DNA from: Phycisphaerales bacterium
GTDB lineage: Bacteria > Planctomycetota > Phycisphaerae > Phycisphaerales > UBA1924
Length of the DNA stretch: 64,000 nucleotides
Reading direction: 5' to 3'
Assembly: GCA_027019265.1 (NCBI GenBank)
Contig: JALUWX010000032.1
Location: 62,001 to 126,000, forward strand
Under the pieces are notes generated by a model that was given only the letters and a program-made list of their open reading frames with translations, ran no database searches and had not been told where the DNA came from. A program made the position numbers and the translations under genes. Shown here piece after piece: positions 50,600 through 60,099 of the stretch (position 1 is its first letter; every line of letters starts with the position of its first letter).

Positions 50600-52171
50600 T
50601 CATTCGGATGGATCTTGGGGCTTCGGATAGAGGATCCAATCGCCTTCGATCGATTCCGGATCCGTTGCATTGATCTGATCCGCATCCTTCGTGCTGATGA
50701 ATCTGGGCTGGATGAATCGGACATCCCCGTACGAGTTGGACTCGGACCGTTGGGAACCGCCGTCGTCGTCCCGATCGTCCCCAACGCTGTAGAGCACGAA
50801 CGAGTCCCCCTCGACCCGGTACCGGAGCGGAGCGTTCGCGATGACATCGAGCGGCTCGATCGCTCTCAGGTCCTCATCGATCTCATCGAGCGAACCCGGG
50901 AGCGATCCATGACGGAGCCGATGTCGCTCGATCGCGATCGCGGTCCGTGCGCCGATCTCGGACTGTTGGATCCGGAGCGAGTACCGCGGGATGTTCTGAA
51001 ATGACGGCAGCAACTGATCCATCAGAAACTTCCCCGCGAAGTTCGCGCGATCAAGCTCGCTGCTGATCTCTGAACTCAGAAGCTCGGTTTCGCCGTTCCA
51101 GGGCAACGCGGAGAGGACTCGGACACGATCGCACAACTTCCCCGCAATCCACAGCGGGCGCTGGAGGGAGTCATCCAGCTCCGGATCTTCAAGATTTGAT
51201 GGGTCGTCGAGCGAGCCGTACGCATTCAAACCCTGGGTCAGGATCGCGGGTGAAGCCGCGAGCCCACCGTCTTTGTTCGCGACTCTCCGGAACGTGTCGT
51301 GGAGCGAGAGCTGTTCCCCGAGCATGTCGAATGCCCCGAATCGGTATCGATCGATCTCCGAATCGATCGCGCGGAGCTGCTCATCGGAGAACGCTCCGGG
51401 GTGTTCACTGAGCGCCCAGACCACCCGGTCATGGACCACAGCCAGGATCGCTGTCCGGACGAGCTCCGAGATCAGCACGGGATACTCGACGGCCAGCTCC
51501 GAAGCACGGAGCATCAGCCCGATGTCTCCGACGAATCGATCCGGATCCCCGTCGCGCAGCTCCACCGCGCTCGAGAGATCGAGCACCCGGATCGCTTTCC
51601 GGATCGGTCCCAGAGATGCATAGCGCACCCTCAGTAGCGTGGACGCGAGATCGGGATTCGGATCCCAGTTCTGATCCGGTTTGTTGTAGCGTACAAGCGC
51701 TTCATGCTCGATGGGATCGGTCGTTTCGAGGAGCAGCGACCCGATGAAGTCCCGGGTGAACGCTTCGCGGATCATCGAGAGTTGATCTTGACTCGCGGGT
51801 TTGCGAAGCAAGTCACTCAACGCGTTCCATTCCTCCTCCGTCTTCGGCGGATCTTCGATCAACGGTTCTTCAGCGAGGGCATCCGGACGATGCTCCACAT
51901 CCGCCAGCAGCCCCCACGCCTTCTGTTCATTGGGGATCGTCCCGACCCATGTATTGTACGACAACGCCGGATCCCAGACCCGGTCCCCGTTCGGATCGGT
52001 CACCCACGGCCCCCACGCCCCATCGCTCAGCGCGTTCCAATCCGGAGTGATCTCCGCGACCTGGTTCGTCGTCATTGATGGTGAATACAGGAACCGTACA
52101 TACACCACCGCTGCAACAGCGATGAGGATCAAGAGCAACGCCAGCGAGAGAAAGGAAAGTATCCGCTTCAT
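50600..52171 (-). CDS. Membrane-anchored hypothetical protein of planctomycete type
   Basis: The 523-residue protein has one N-terminal membrane helix (ILSFLSLALLLILIAVAAVV) and a long helical extracytoplasmic region. Near the C-terminus a segment recalls pseudopilin tails (TAIAIERHRLRHGSLPGSLD, then PLRYRVEGDSFVLYSVGDDR followed by Asp/Gly-rich sequence). I have seen similar layouts in uncharacterised planctomycete proteins but cannot name the family. No enzymatic motif. Its promoter faces the small membrane-protein gene at 52270. Confidence 0.6.
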   Translation of the reverse strand: MKRILSFLSLALLLILIAVAAVVYVRFLYSPSMTTNQVAEITPDWNALSDGAWGPWVTDPNGDRVWDPALSYNTWVGTIPNEQKAWGLLADVEHRPDALAEEPLIEDPPKTEEEWNALSDLLRKPASQDQLSMIREAFTRDFIGSLLLETTDPIEHEALVRYNKPDQNWDPNPDLASTLLRVRYASLGPIRKAIRVLDLSSAVELRDGDPDRFVGDIGLMLRASELAVEYPVLISELVRTAILAVVHDRVVWALSEHPGAFSDEQLRAIDSEIDRYRFGAFDMLGEQLSLHDTFRRVANKDGGLAASPAILTQGLNAYGSLDDPSNLEDPELDDSLQRPLWIAGKLCDRVRVLSALPWNGETELLSSEISSELDRANFAGKFLMDQLLPSFQNIPRYSLRIQQSEIGARTAIAIERHRLRHGSLPGSLDEIDEDLRAIEPLDVIANAPLRYRVEGDSFVLYSVGDDRDDDGGSQRSESNSYGDVRFIQPRFISTKDADQINATDPESIEGDWILYPKPQDPSE

Positions 52172-52269
52172 GCTACGAGTGTACTGGGATTCCGCTCATC
52201 CTTCTGTCAGCAATCCTCGCACATCGCGGTCTTGTGGAAACAGCTGATATTGCTATGAAAGGACACCCG

Positions 52270-52539
52270 ATGTCGCACACCACAACCACACCCGACCCCG
52301 ACCTTGCGCGTGAACTCCGGTTCTGGCGCTTCGCGACGATCGCCGTTCTGCTCCTGGGGATCGGGGTCATCACGGTCGGCGCGGGGAACGTCGCTGTCCG
52401 GACCGACGACGCGTCCATCACCCGAGGCGACATCGTCATCTGGCGATACGACGGCGACACCTACATCGCCGCCCCCGAAGGCACGATCATCGCGAAACAG
52501 AGCCGGAGCGGGTTCATCCGGATGGTCGAGTTCAAGTGA
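52270..52539 (+). CDS. Small single-pass membrane protein, unknown
   Basis: An 89-residue protein with a polar N-terminus, one membrane helix (IAVLLLGIGVITVGAGNVAV) and a short extracytoplasmic part with a basic C-terminus (RSGFIRMVEFK). AAAGGA lies 6-7 nt before the ATG at 52270; an upstream in-frame ATG at 52255 is the alternative. I do not recognise the family. Its end faces the dockerin-type gene 9 nt away. Confidence 0.6.
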   Translation: MSHTTTTPDPDLARELRFWRFATIAVLLLGIGVITVGAGNVAVRTDDASITRGDIVIWRYDGDTYIAAPEGTIIAKQSRSGFIRMVEFK

Positions 52540-52548
52540 TCGATCAAC

Positions 52549-53205
52549 TCACGGACACCCGGCGTTGAGTTCTTGTAGGAACTCGCTCAGATCGAAAAAG
52601 TCCGTTTCCCCGTCGTTGTTGAAATCAGCCCGGCACGTTCTGAGTTCACCGCTCGGGCTGAACACAATGTTGTCGATCGCAAAGATGCGCCACGAGTTCT
52701 CACGGAGTTCGAAGACGAGCGAATCCACACGTTCAAACTCGTACGGCACCACCATTCCGTCCGGGTCACCCTGGGGATCCACGAAGGCACGCCCATGGTT
52801 GAAGACCAGATTCCCCTCCCTGTACCCCCGGATCGTGTAGACATAGGACTCGTTGTTCAGGTTGTCCGGGATGATCGTGTCGAGCGAGACATCGCTGGTC
52901 TGGTCGAATGAGAGCGTGATCGATCCCCCGATGTTCGCTTGGAACATCGTGAGGAAGGCCGGGCCGTTGGTTCCCTCGATCTCAAAGTTCCCCGGGTCCC
53001 CGTTGCTCAATCCCCCACCGAGGAACACGGGCTCATCGCACGAGATCGTGATCCCGAGCGATTGGTAGTACGGCGCGATGTCGTCGTACGTATCCAAGGT
53101 CCCCGCGCCGAGTTCGTCGTAAAGATCATCGAAAGTGATCGTCGTCTGCGCGAACACGGACGACACGAACAAAAGACCAAGAGCGATGATGGATGCGCGA
53201 AGCAT
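52549..53205 (-). CDS. Exported surface protein with dockerin-like Cys-Pro-ended tail
   Basis: The 218-residue protein has a signal peptide (MLRASIIALGLLFVSSVFAQ) and a beta-rich domain (ITFDDLYDELGAG, SNGDPGNFEIEGTNGPAFLT). The tail CRADFNNDGETDFFDLSEF, closing in LNAGCP, is a single EF-hand/dockerin-like calcium loop bracketed by cysteines. This GC-type dockerin tail is a hallmark of exported proteins in Phycisphaerae. GGAGG lies 5 nt before the ATG. The ectodomain is related to that of the PEP-CTERM protein at 49588-50181. Confidence 0.85.
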   Translation of the reverse strand: MLRASIIALGLLFVSSVFAQTTITFDDLYDELGAGTLDTYDDIAPYYQSLGITISCDEPVFLGGGLSNGDPGNFEIEGTNGPAFLTMFQANIGGSITLSFDQTSDVSLDTIIPDNLNNESYVYTIRGYREGNLVFNHGRAFVDPQGDPDGMVVPYEFERVDSLVFELRENSWRIFAIDNIVFSPSGELRTCRADFNNDGETDFFDLSEFLQELNAGCP

Positions 53206-53284
53206 GGTGACCTCCATGGTGTGTATGGTGTGTTTCCACCACCATACCACGGGCTCCGCCACCCACAAACCCATACGCGCAGAA

Positions 53285-53358
53285 CGATCCCGCTGCGATT
53301 CGAACGCAGAACCTTTGGCTTCGGAGGCCAACGCTCTATCCAATTGAGCTACGGGACC
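53285..53358 (-). tRNA. tRNA-Arg (anticodon CCG)
   Basis: 74 nt with acceptor GGTCCCG/CGGGATC (one G-T pair), D arm GCTCAATTGGATAGAGC, anticodon stem TTGGC/GCCAA with loop CTCCGAA (anticodon CCG), and T arm CTGCG-TTCGAAT-CGCAG. Discriminator base is G; CCA is not encoded. Confidence 0.95.
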
Positions 53359-53428
53359 CTGAGAGCCGGACGGTGAACACACACCCGGCGGGTCGAGATC
53401 GGGATCAGTCTACGATCGCCCCGATCCG

Positions 53429-54661
53429 ATGACAACGCCCGGCGCACACAATCCGACATCCCCCACCACCCCGGCCCCCCTGCCCTTGGTCCTCCTGATC
53501 ACCTTCCTCGGGTCCTCGGGGACGGCCATCGTCACGAACGGGATCTCGTTCATCGCCGAACAGGGATTGGGCTACGGCGCGAGGATGAATCTCGTCCTCG
53601 CGCTCGTCATGGGGGTGGTCTACACCCCGGCGGCCTTCCTCTCGGGAGCGGCCCTCCGCAGACTCATCAAACGCTCGGACCGGGTCACCTCGCGTGGGTT
53701 CCTGATCGGGCTCGTCACGATCGAGATCTTGGTCTGTCAGCTCCCGATCCTGGCGCAGCGCCTCGCGCCGGATCTCATCGAGCCCGCGCTCTGGGTCATG
53801 GCGCTGACCTTCATGATCGCGACCGGGCTCCAGTGGCCGATCGTCGAATCCTACTTCTCGGGGGGACGACGGGAGCACGCGCTCCGCAAAGCCATCGGGC
53901 ACTTCAACATCTGCTGGGCGAGCGCGATGGTCCTCTCGTACTGGTTCATGGCGCCCCTCCTCGAGCATCACCCGTTCGTGATCGTGTCCGTGCTGGGGTG
54001 GGTCCATGTCGCTGTTGCGTTGATCACGCTCAAGCTCCCGGCGGAGCCCGCCAAGCACCTCGACACGGGCGCTCACCCCCACCCACCGATCTACGAGACC
54101 CTCCTGCGCGAGTTCCGCGTCCTGATTGTTGCGTCGTACGTCGTCATCGCGACCATGTCCCCCATGCTCCCGAGCATCCAGGGCCGGCTCGGGATCCCGA
54201 CGATGTGGCTCACCCCGATCGCGAGCACCTGGCTCATCGTCCGGGTCCTCATGTTCGGGGTCTTCCAACGCTACCACTTCTGGCACGGCAAGCGCTCCAC
54301 CCCCTGGATCGGGCTCGTTTCGATGATCATCGGGTTCACCCTGACCATGCTCTCCCCCATCGCGAGCTCGATCCCCCTCCTCGTCATCGGACTCATCTTC
54401 ACCGGGATCGGGATCGCGATCATCTATCTCGGATCCCTCTACTACGCGTTGAGTGTTGGGTCCTCTGATGTGGATTCCGGAGGGATGCACGAAGGGCTCA
54501 TCGGGCTCGGGTACACCCTGGGTCCGCTCTGCGGGCTCGTCGCCGGGTTCTCGACCCGTTGGGAAGAAGGGAGACAGGAAAGCGTCACGGTGGTGCTCAC
54601 GGTGATCCTCGTCGTTCTGATGCTCGGGATCGGGCTCCGTTTGGTCAGATCACCCCGATGA
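53429..54661 (+). CDS. MFS-type transporter
   Basis: A 410-residue polytopic membrane protein with about twelve hydrophobic segments in two halves separated by a cytoplasmic loop near residues 205-225. Typical MFS features include the charged loop between helices 2 and 3 (LRRLIKRSDRVTSRG) and a second half beginning VLIVASYVVIATMSPMLPSI. The substrate cannot be read. It stands alone downstream of tRNA-Arg; the call rests on topology and overall pattern. Confidence 0.75.
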   Translation: MTTPGAHNPTSPTTPAPLPLVLLITFLGSSGTAIVTNGISFIAEQGLGYGARMNLVLALVMGVVYTPAAFLSGAALRRLIKRSDRVTSRGFLIGLVTIEILVCQLPILAQRLAPDLIEPALWVMALTFMIATGLQWPIVESYFSGGRREHALRKAIGHFNICWASAMVLSYWFMAPLLEHHPFVIVSVLGWVHVAVALITLKLPAEPAKHLDTGAHPHPPIYETLLREFRVLIVASYVVIATMSPMLPSIQGRLGIPTMWLTPIASTWLIVRVLMFGVFQRYHFWHGKRSTPWIGLVSMIIGFTLTMLSPIASSIPLLVIGLIFTGIGIAIIYLGSLYYALSVGSSDVDSGGMHEGLIGLGYTLGPLCGLVAGFSTRWEEGRQESVTVVLTVILVVLMLGIGLRLVRSPR

Positions 54662-54888
54662 GCGTTCACCCCATTTCCCAGGTCTTGGGAATCTTTTTCC
54701 GGACTTGGTCGTACACACCATGAAGGGTCTGCCGGGTCTGCTCCGGCGATCCGAGGACCGATACGCTGAGCAGGGCAGAGTTTGCGCCTTTCTTCCATTC
54801 CCACGCGCATCACGTGTCGATCCCATCTGGACACTCACATCCGCGCTGTACCCGCAATCCGGGACGGCACGAACACGTTGGAGCATGC

Positions 54889-57147
54889 ATGTCGATCTTT
54901 GAATCCGCTCGTCAGTCCGTTTCCCGTCCCATGACCTCGCGGATCCTCTCGATCCTCCTCGGATCCACGATGGGGCTCGGGATGATCGCGGCTCCGGCCT
55001 ATGCATCGAACCCCGAAAGCGATCTTGTCGCGACCCCGGACAGTGTGTGGAATCTCGCCGAGGACGGATCGGACACGCTCCTCGCGCCTCGCTACTGGGA
55101 GACGAGCCCGGTCGATCGATCCCTCATCGAATCCATGGCGCTTCTCCAGGACAACATCGCGAAGCGTGAGACCCAGCGTGTCGAGACGATCGCTGAAGCA
55201 AACGAAACACTCGACGAACACCTCACCTCCTACGCGGAGACCGGATCCCCCGTCGCGCTCGCCGATGCCCTTCGCTCGGCCGTCTCCCTCCAGCTGCTCT
55301 ACACCAACCCGGACGACTTCTTCAACAACCCCCAAGCGAAGCAGGTCATCGACCTCGCGATCGACTACGCGAAGAAAGCGGAAGCCGACGGCGATTGGCT
55401 GATGGCCTCCGAACTCTTCTTCCGTCTCGACACCCTCCACGATAAGTCACGTGTCTTCAAACCCGACGTGGATCGGCTCACCCGCCGTCTCGGGATGATC
55501 CGCCTTTACGCGCCCGAGCGCCTCTGGGAGCTCCGCAACGAGCGCCGGATCCTCGACGGCGATGAACCCCTCCCGGCCTACAACCCGTACGGCGACCTCT
55601 ACACCGACAAACTCGCCGGGATCGAATCCGTCGCTGTACGGACCGCGATCCAACGCGCCGCCGCCCAGCACGTGGGGCGCCGCTCCGGGTCCAAGCCCGA
55701 TGGCGTTGCGCTCGACCAGCTCATCCAGGGCGGGCTCGATGCAATCCGCACGATGGCGACCACCACCGACCTCGAAGCCGCGTTCAAAGGGCTCGGGAAC
55801 AGCAAGAAGCGCCAGCAGTTCATCGATCAGATCGACGAGCTCCGTGCTCGTTTCGGCCCGGGCTCGCGCAGCGCCAGCGCCTACGACCTCCGACGAGCGA
55901 TCGACGGGGTCCTCAGCGCGTCCCGTGACACCGTCGGGATCATGCCCGAAGCGATTCTCCACGAGTTCGGGAACGGCGCGATGGCGCAGCTCGACGACTA
56001 CACCGCGATCATCTGGCCGGACGAGGTCGCGCGGTTCCAACGCTCCACGCAAGGCGAGTTCATCGGGATCGGTGTCCGGATCCAGCACGACGAACTCATG
56101 AACGTCGAGGTCGTCACCCCCCTCGAAGGAACCCCAGCGCAACGCGCCGGGCTCCGCGCGGGCGATGTCATCAAGAAGGTCGATGGGATCAGCGCCATCG
56201 GGCTCGGACTCGACCAAGCCGTCGAAGTCATCACGGGTCCCCCGAACACCGACGTGACCATCACGATCGAGCGCGAGGATGAAGAATCCGGCGACAAGTC
56301 CGAGCATACCTACACCATCACCCGCGCCAAGATCGATCTCCCGAGCGTGAAGGGCTGGTCCAAGACCGGTCCGCGCGACGACGACTGGAACTACTTCATC
56401 GATGCCGACGAGGGTGTCGGGTACGTGCGACTCTCGGGGTTCACGGAAACCACGACCCGCGAGTTCGACGCCGCCGTCCGTCAGATGAAAAGCCAGGGCT
56501 TGTCCTCGCTCATCCTCGACCTCCGCTACAACCCGGGCGGTCTGCTCGACCAAGCCGTCAAGATGGCGTCCCGATTCGTCCCGGATGGGCTGATCGTCCG
56601 GACCGTCGATGCCGCGGGCGCGATCCAAGATGCGCAGGACGCGCGAGCGATCAACCCGAGTGTCTCGCTCCGTGACATCCCCGTCGTCGTCCTCATCAAC
56701 GAGGGCAGCGCCAGCGCCTCCGAGATCCTCTCCGGATCGATCCAAGCAGCCGCACACCAAGACAAGATCCAAGCGCTCGTCCTCGGGACCCGTTCCTTCG
56801 GGAAGGGCTCCGTCCAGAACGTCTTCGTGCTCCCCGGCGGGACCAGCGCGATGAAGCTCACGACCCAGTACTACCAGATCGACGCGCCCCGTTTGATCCA
56901 CAAGCTCCCCGGCGCTTCGGAATGGGGGATCGAGCCCGATCTCCGGGTCGAGATGCTCCCCGACCAGAACGCGGAAGCCCTCATCCTCCGGCGCGACGCT
57001 GATGTCTTCCTCTCCGGCGAGGACAACTCCACCCGTCCCGACCCCGAGTCCCTGATCACCGACGGCACGGACCTCCAGGTCCAGACGGCCCTCGTGCTCC
57101 TCAAGACCCAGATCGGGAACGACTCCCGCGCGGTCATGAAGGACTGA
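54889..57147 (+). CDS. C-terminal-processing protease (S41 family, CtpA/Prc-like)
   Basis: The 752-residue exported protease has a signal peptide (ILSILLGSTMGLGMIAAPAYA), a long N-terminal helical region, a PDZ domain near residues 390-480 (AGLRAGDVIKKVDGISA) and the S41 catalytic core. The core has LRYNPGGLLDQAVKMA, nucleophile Ser in INEGSASASEIL near 604, and general-base Lys in FGKGSVQ near 638. It would process or degrade periplasmic proteins from their C-termini. The N-terminal region is longer than in CtpA, closer to Prc in scale. A strong terminator follows. Confidence 0.93.
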   Translation: MSIFESARQSVSRPMTSRILSILLGSTMGLGMIAAPAYASNPESDLVATPDSVWNLAEDGSDTLLAPRYWETSPVDRSLIESMALLQDNIAKRETQRVETIAEANETLDEHLTSYAETGSPVALADALRSAVSLQLLYTNPDDFFNNPQAKQVIDLAIDYAKKAEADGDWLMASELFFRLDTLHDKSRVFKPDVDRLTRRLGMIRLYAPERLWELRNERRILDGDEPLPAYNPYGDLYTDKLAGIESVAVRTAIQRAAAQHVGRRSGSKPDGVALDQLIQGGLDAIRTMATTTDLEAAFKGLGNSKKRQQFIDQIDELRARFGPGSRSASAYDLRRAIDGVLSASRDTVGIMPEAILHEFGNGAMAQLDDYTAIIWPDEVARFQRSTQGEFIGIGVRIQHDELMNVEVVTPLEGTPAQRAGLRAGDVIKKVDGISAIGLGLDQAVEVITGPPNTDVTITIEREDEESGDKSEHTYTITRAKIDLPSVKGWSKTGPRDDDWNYFIDADEGVGYVRLSGFTETTTREFDAAVRQMKSQGLSSLILDLRYNPGGLLDQAVKMASRFVPDGLIVRTVDAAGAIQDAQDARAINPSVSLRDIPVVVLINEGSASASEILSGSIQAAAHQDKIQALVLGTRSFGKGSVQNVFVLPGGTSAMKLTTQYYQIDAPRLIHKLPGASEWGIEPDLRVEMLPDQNAEALILRRDADVFLSGEDNSTRPDPESLITDGTDLQVQTALVLLKTQIGNDSRAVMKD

Positions 57148-57176
57148 TCCGGATCGACATCCTGAACCACCTCCGG

Positions 57177-57206
57177 CCGCCCCCGTCGTTGGGGGCGGTT
57201 CTTTTT
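57177..57206 (+). terminator. Intrinsic terminator of the protease gene
   Basis: CCGCCCCC and GGGGGCGG form a perfect 8-bp stem with a 6-nt loop (GTCGTT), followed by TTCTTTTT. It starts 30 nt after the protease stop codon and ends well before the pdhA start. Confidence 0.9.
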
Positions 57207-57389
57207 GCCCATCGCGCCCGAGATCCCCCCGGAACCGGTCCGTGACACGACCCGCGCTGCGACCCTACAATCGCCTTCGGCGTTCCGGGAATCCGGAACT
57301 GTTTCTCGGACCAGACGAAATCCCAGTCCGGATCGGGTCGATCAGACCTATGCGGACGATCGCAAACCCCGATCCACGCGAGACTTCGC

Positions 57390-58502
57390 ATGACGCAAGC
57401 GCCAGCCCAGAAGCACTCGAGCACGGACAGCACCATGACGAGCGAGCCCTCCACCGAACTCAAGCTCAAATGGCTGCGCGACATGCAGCTCATCCGTGAG
57501 TTCGAGAACCGCACCGCCCAGGCCTACCAACAAGCCAAAATCGGCGGGTTCTGCCACGTCTACACGGGTCAGGAAGCGTGTGCCGTCGGGACCATTGGAT
57601 CCATCAACGACGACGACCCCGTCGTCACCGCCTACCGGGACCACGGGCACGCGCTCGCGCGGGGGATGACCCCCGAAGCGTGCATGGCCGAGATGTACGG
57701 CAAGATCACCGGGTGCGCCAAGGGCAAGGGCGGATCCATGCACATGTTCGACAGACCCAACTGGCTCTTCGGGGGGCACGGGATCGTCGGAGCCCAGACC
57801 CCGCTCGGCGCCGGGCTCGCGTTCGCCGCGAAGTACGAGCACGACGTGATGAAGAAGCGCGTGGACGGGTCCGAAGCCAAGAAGAAAGTCACCCTCTGCT
57901 ACCTCGGGGACGGCGCGATCGATCAGGGCGCGTTCCACGAAGCCCTCAACTACGTCTCCGTCCACAACATCCCCGTCATCTACATCATCGAGAACAACGG
58001 GTACTCGATGGGCACGGCCATCAACCGGCACACGGCCAACTCGGGCAACCTCATCTCCCGCGGCGAGTCCTACGGGATCGACTCGCTCGAGATCGACGGG
58101 CTCGACATCGTCGAGCTCTACAAGGGCTTCAAGCCCTACGTCGAGTCGTGCAGGGAGAACTCCCGACCCGGGTTCGTGGACCTCAAGACCTACCGCTACC
58201 AGGGTCACTCGATGTCCGACCCCCAGAAGTACCGCACCAAGGACGAGGTGGACGAGTACAAAGCGAAGGACTCGATCGCGCGTCTCGCGTCTCAGCTCAT
58301 GGAGTCGGGGGACCTGAGCGAGGACGACTGGAAGTCCATGCAGAAAGCCATCCGCGACGAGGTCATGAGCGCGATGCAAGCGGCCGAGGACGCGCCGACC
58401 CCCGAGCTGAGCGAACTGATCACGGACGTCTACGCGAACCCCGAGAAGAACCTGTCGCCGCAGACGACCTACACCCACGGCGCACGGAACCCGCTGCTCT
58501 AA
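57390..58502 (+). CDS. pdhA: Pyruvate dehydrogenase E1 component, alpha subunit
   Basis: Thiamine-diphosphate-dependent decarboxylation of pyruvate (with E1beta), passing acetyl to the lipoyl group of E2. The 370-residue protein has the GQEACAVG and YRDHGHALARG segments, GKGGSMHMF and FGGHGIVGAQTPLGAGLAFA. The ThDP motif is LCYLGDGAIDQGAFHEALN, with ENNGYSMG after it, and the phosphorylation-loop region is YRYQGHSMSDP. The last feature favours pyruvate over branched-chain 2-oxo acids. A second Met (MTSEPSTELKL) is an alternative start. pdhB follows after 24 nt. Confidence 0.94.
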   Translation: MTQAPAQKHSSTDSTMTSEPSTELKLKWLRDMQLIREFENRTAQAYQQAKIGGFCHVYTGQEACAVGTIGSINDDDPVVTAYRDHGHALARGMTPEACMAEMYGKITGCAKGKGGSMHMFDRPNWLFGGHGIVGAQTPLGAGLAFAAKYEHDVMKKRVDGSEAKKKVTLCYLGDGAIDQGAFHEALNYVSVHNIPVIYIIENNGYSMGTAINRHTANSGNLISRGESYGIDSLEIDGLDIVELYKGFKPYVESCRENSRPGFVDLKTYRYQGHSMSDPQKYRTKDEVDEYKAKDSIARLASQLMESGDLSEDDWKSMQKAIRDEVMSAMQAAEDAPTPELSELITDVYANPEKNLSPQTTYTHGARNPLL

Positions 58503-58526
58503 TCCTCGATCAAGGAACACTCAAAA

Positions 58527-59624
58527 ATGACCACCCTCCCCGACACCATGTCCATGATCGAGTCCGACATCCACCCCGCCGTCGAAGGCGTTGAGATCCC
58601 GGACTTCCTGTCCGAGTCGGATCTCCCCTCGCGCGAGGGGGACCGGATCATCCAGTTCCGTGAAGCGCTCCGCGAAGCGATGGCCGAGGAGATGCGCCGG
58701 GACGAGCGCGTGTTCCTGCTCGGCGAAGAGGTCGCGCAGTACAACGGCGCGTACAAGGTCTCCCAGGGGATGCTCGACGAGTTCGGTCCCGAGCGCATCA
58801 TCGACACCCCGATCTCCGAGAACGGGTTCGCCGGGATGGCGATCGGTGCGGCGATGTGCGGGCTCCGTCCCATCGTCGAGTTCATGTCGTGGTCGTTCTC
58901 GCTCGTCGCCGCGGACCCGATCCTGAACAACGCGCCCAAGATGCTCTACATGTCCGGGGGGCAGTTCGGGTGCCCGATCGTGTTCCGTGGGAACGACGGC
59001 GCGGGGGGTCAGCTCGGGTCCACCCACTCGTGGTGTGTCGAAGGGCTCTTCTCCAACGTCCCGGGTCTGAAGATGGCGATCCCGTCCAACCCGTACGACG
59101 CCAAGGGCCTCCTCGCAACCGCGATCCGCGACCCCGACCCCGTCTTCTTCCTCGAGTCCGAGCGCATGCTGGGAGACAAAGCCCACGTCCCCGAGGAGCA
59201 CTACTTCATCCCCTTCGGCCGCGCCCGTCTCGCGCGGGAAGGTGATGCGGTCACCCTCGTGAGCTTCGGTCGTCCCGTGAACTTCTGTCTCGACGCGGCC
59301 GAGGTCCTCGCGAACGACGGGATCGAGTGCGACGTCCTCGACATGCGCACCATCCGTCCCCTCGACATCGATTCGATCGTGGACTCGATCAAGAAGACCA
59401 ACAAGATCGTCGTGGTTGACCAGTGCTGGCCCTTCGGGTCCGTTGCTTCGGAAGTCATCGCGCAGATCTGCGAGCACGGGTTCGATTGGCTCGACGCGCC
59501 CCCCGTGCGTGTCAACACGATCGACGTCCCAACCCCCTACGCGAAGGACCTCGAATACGCCTACCTCCCCAACCCCGAGCGGATCGCGACGGCCGTCCGT
59601 GAGCTCGTGGGAGCAACCGTCTGA
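58527..59624 (+). CDS. pdhB: Pyruvate dehydrogenase E1 component, beta subunit
   Basis: Partner of E1alpha, completing the ThDP active site. The 365-residue protein has the FLLGEEVAQYNGAYKVSQG segment, DTPISENGFAGMAIGAAMCG with the catalytic Glu, then FRGNDGAGGQLGSTHS and the C-terminal transketolase-like part VVVDQCWPFGSVASEVIAQI. An N-terminal extension of about 30 residues precedes the usual start of the fold. GGAAC lies before the ATG. Confidence 0.95.
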   Translation: MTTLPDTMSMIESDIHPAVEGVEIPDFLSESDLPSREGDRIIQFREALREAMAEEMRRDERVFLLGEEVAQYNGAYKVSQGMLDEFGPERIIDTPISENGFAGMAIGAAMCGLRPIVEFMSWSFSLVAADPILNNAPKMLYMSGGQFGCPIVFRGNDGAGGQLGSTHSWCVEGLFSNVPGLKMAIPSNPYDAKGLLATAIRDPDPVFFLESERMLGDKAHVPEEHYFIPFGRARLAREGDAVTLVSFGRPVNFCLDAAEVLANDGIECDVLDMRTIRPLDIDSIVDSIKKTNKIVVVDQCWPFGSVASEVIAQICEHGFDWLDAPPVRVNTIDVPTPYAKDLEYAYLPNPERIATAVRELVGATV

Positions 59625-59646
59625 TCGCTGATCTGTACCCCTGAAC

Positions 59647-60027
59647 GTGTCGATCACCCCCGACGAGTTCATGGCCGATCTCCCCAAACCCCTCCGAGTT
59701 CGCGCGGCGCGGATCCGGCGCTTGGTGTTCGAGCTCGCGCCCGGCTCCACCGAACGGGTCACGTGGGACGCGATCTCCATCTTCGATCCCAGCAAAGGCG
59801 GCCCCATCAAGGGCTCGATCTGTCAGATCGTCCATCGGAACGAGGTCCTCCGACTGGACTTCCCCCTCGGCGCATTGATGGATGACCCGGACGAGCTCCT
59901 GAGCTCCACCCCGGGGCGCAAAGGCAAGAAGCACATCGAGATCGGAGCGCGATCCCCAAGCATCGCGCAGCTCACAACCTTGATCCGCGCCTCGCTCGAC
60001 GCGCCGGGCAAGCCCAAGCGCTGGTAG
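59647..60027 (+). CDS. DUF1801-like protein
   Basis: A 126-residue protein with the YdhG/DUF1801 pattern: LRVRAARIRRLVFELAPGST, TWDAISIFDP, KGSICQIVHRNEVLRLDFPL and a C-terminal IAQLTTLIRASLD. The family is of unknown biochemical role. It begins with GTG 22 nt after pdhB and may be carried on the pdh transcript. Confidence 0.75.
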   Translation: MSITPDEFMADLPKPLRVRAARIRRLVFELAPGSTERVTWDAISIFDPSKGGPIKGSICQIVHRNEVLRLDFPLGALMDDPDELLSSTPGRKGKKHIEIGARSPSIAQLTTLIRASLDAPGKPKRW

Positions 60028-60099
60028 CACGGGTACCGGGAGATTGCGATACACTGCGCATACCGATCCGTGCGGGATCCGGGCTTGAGGACAACACGC

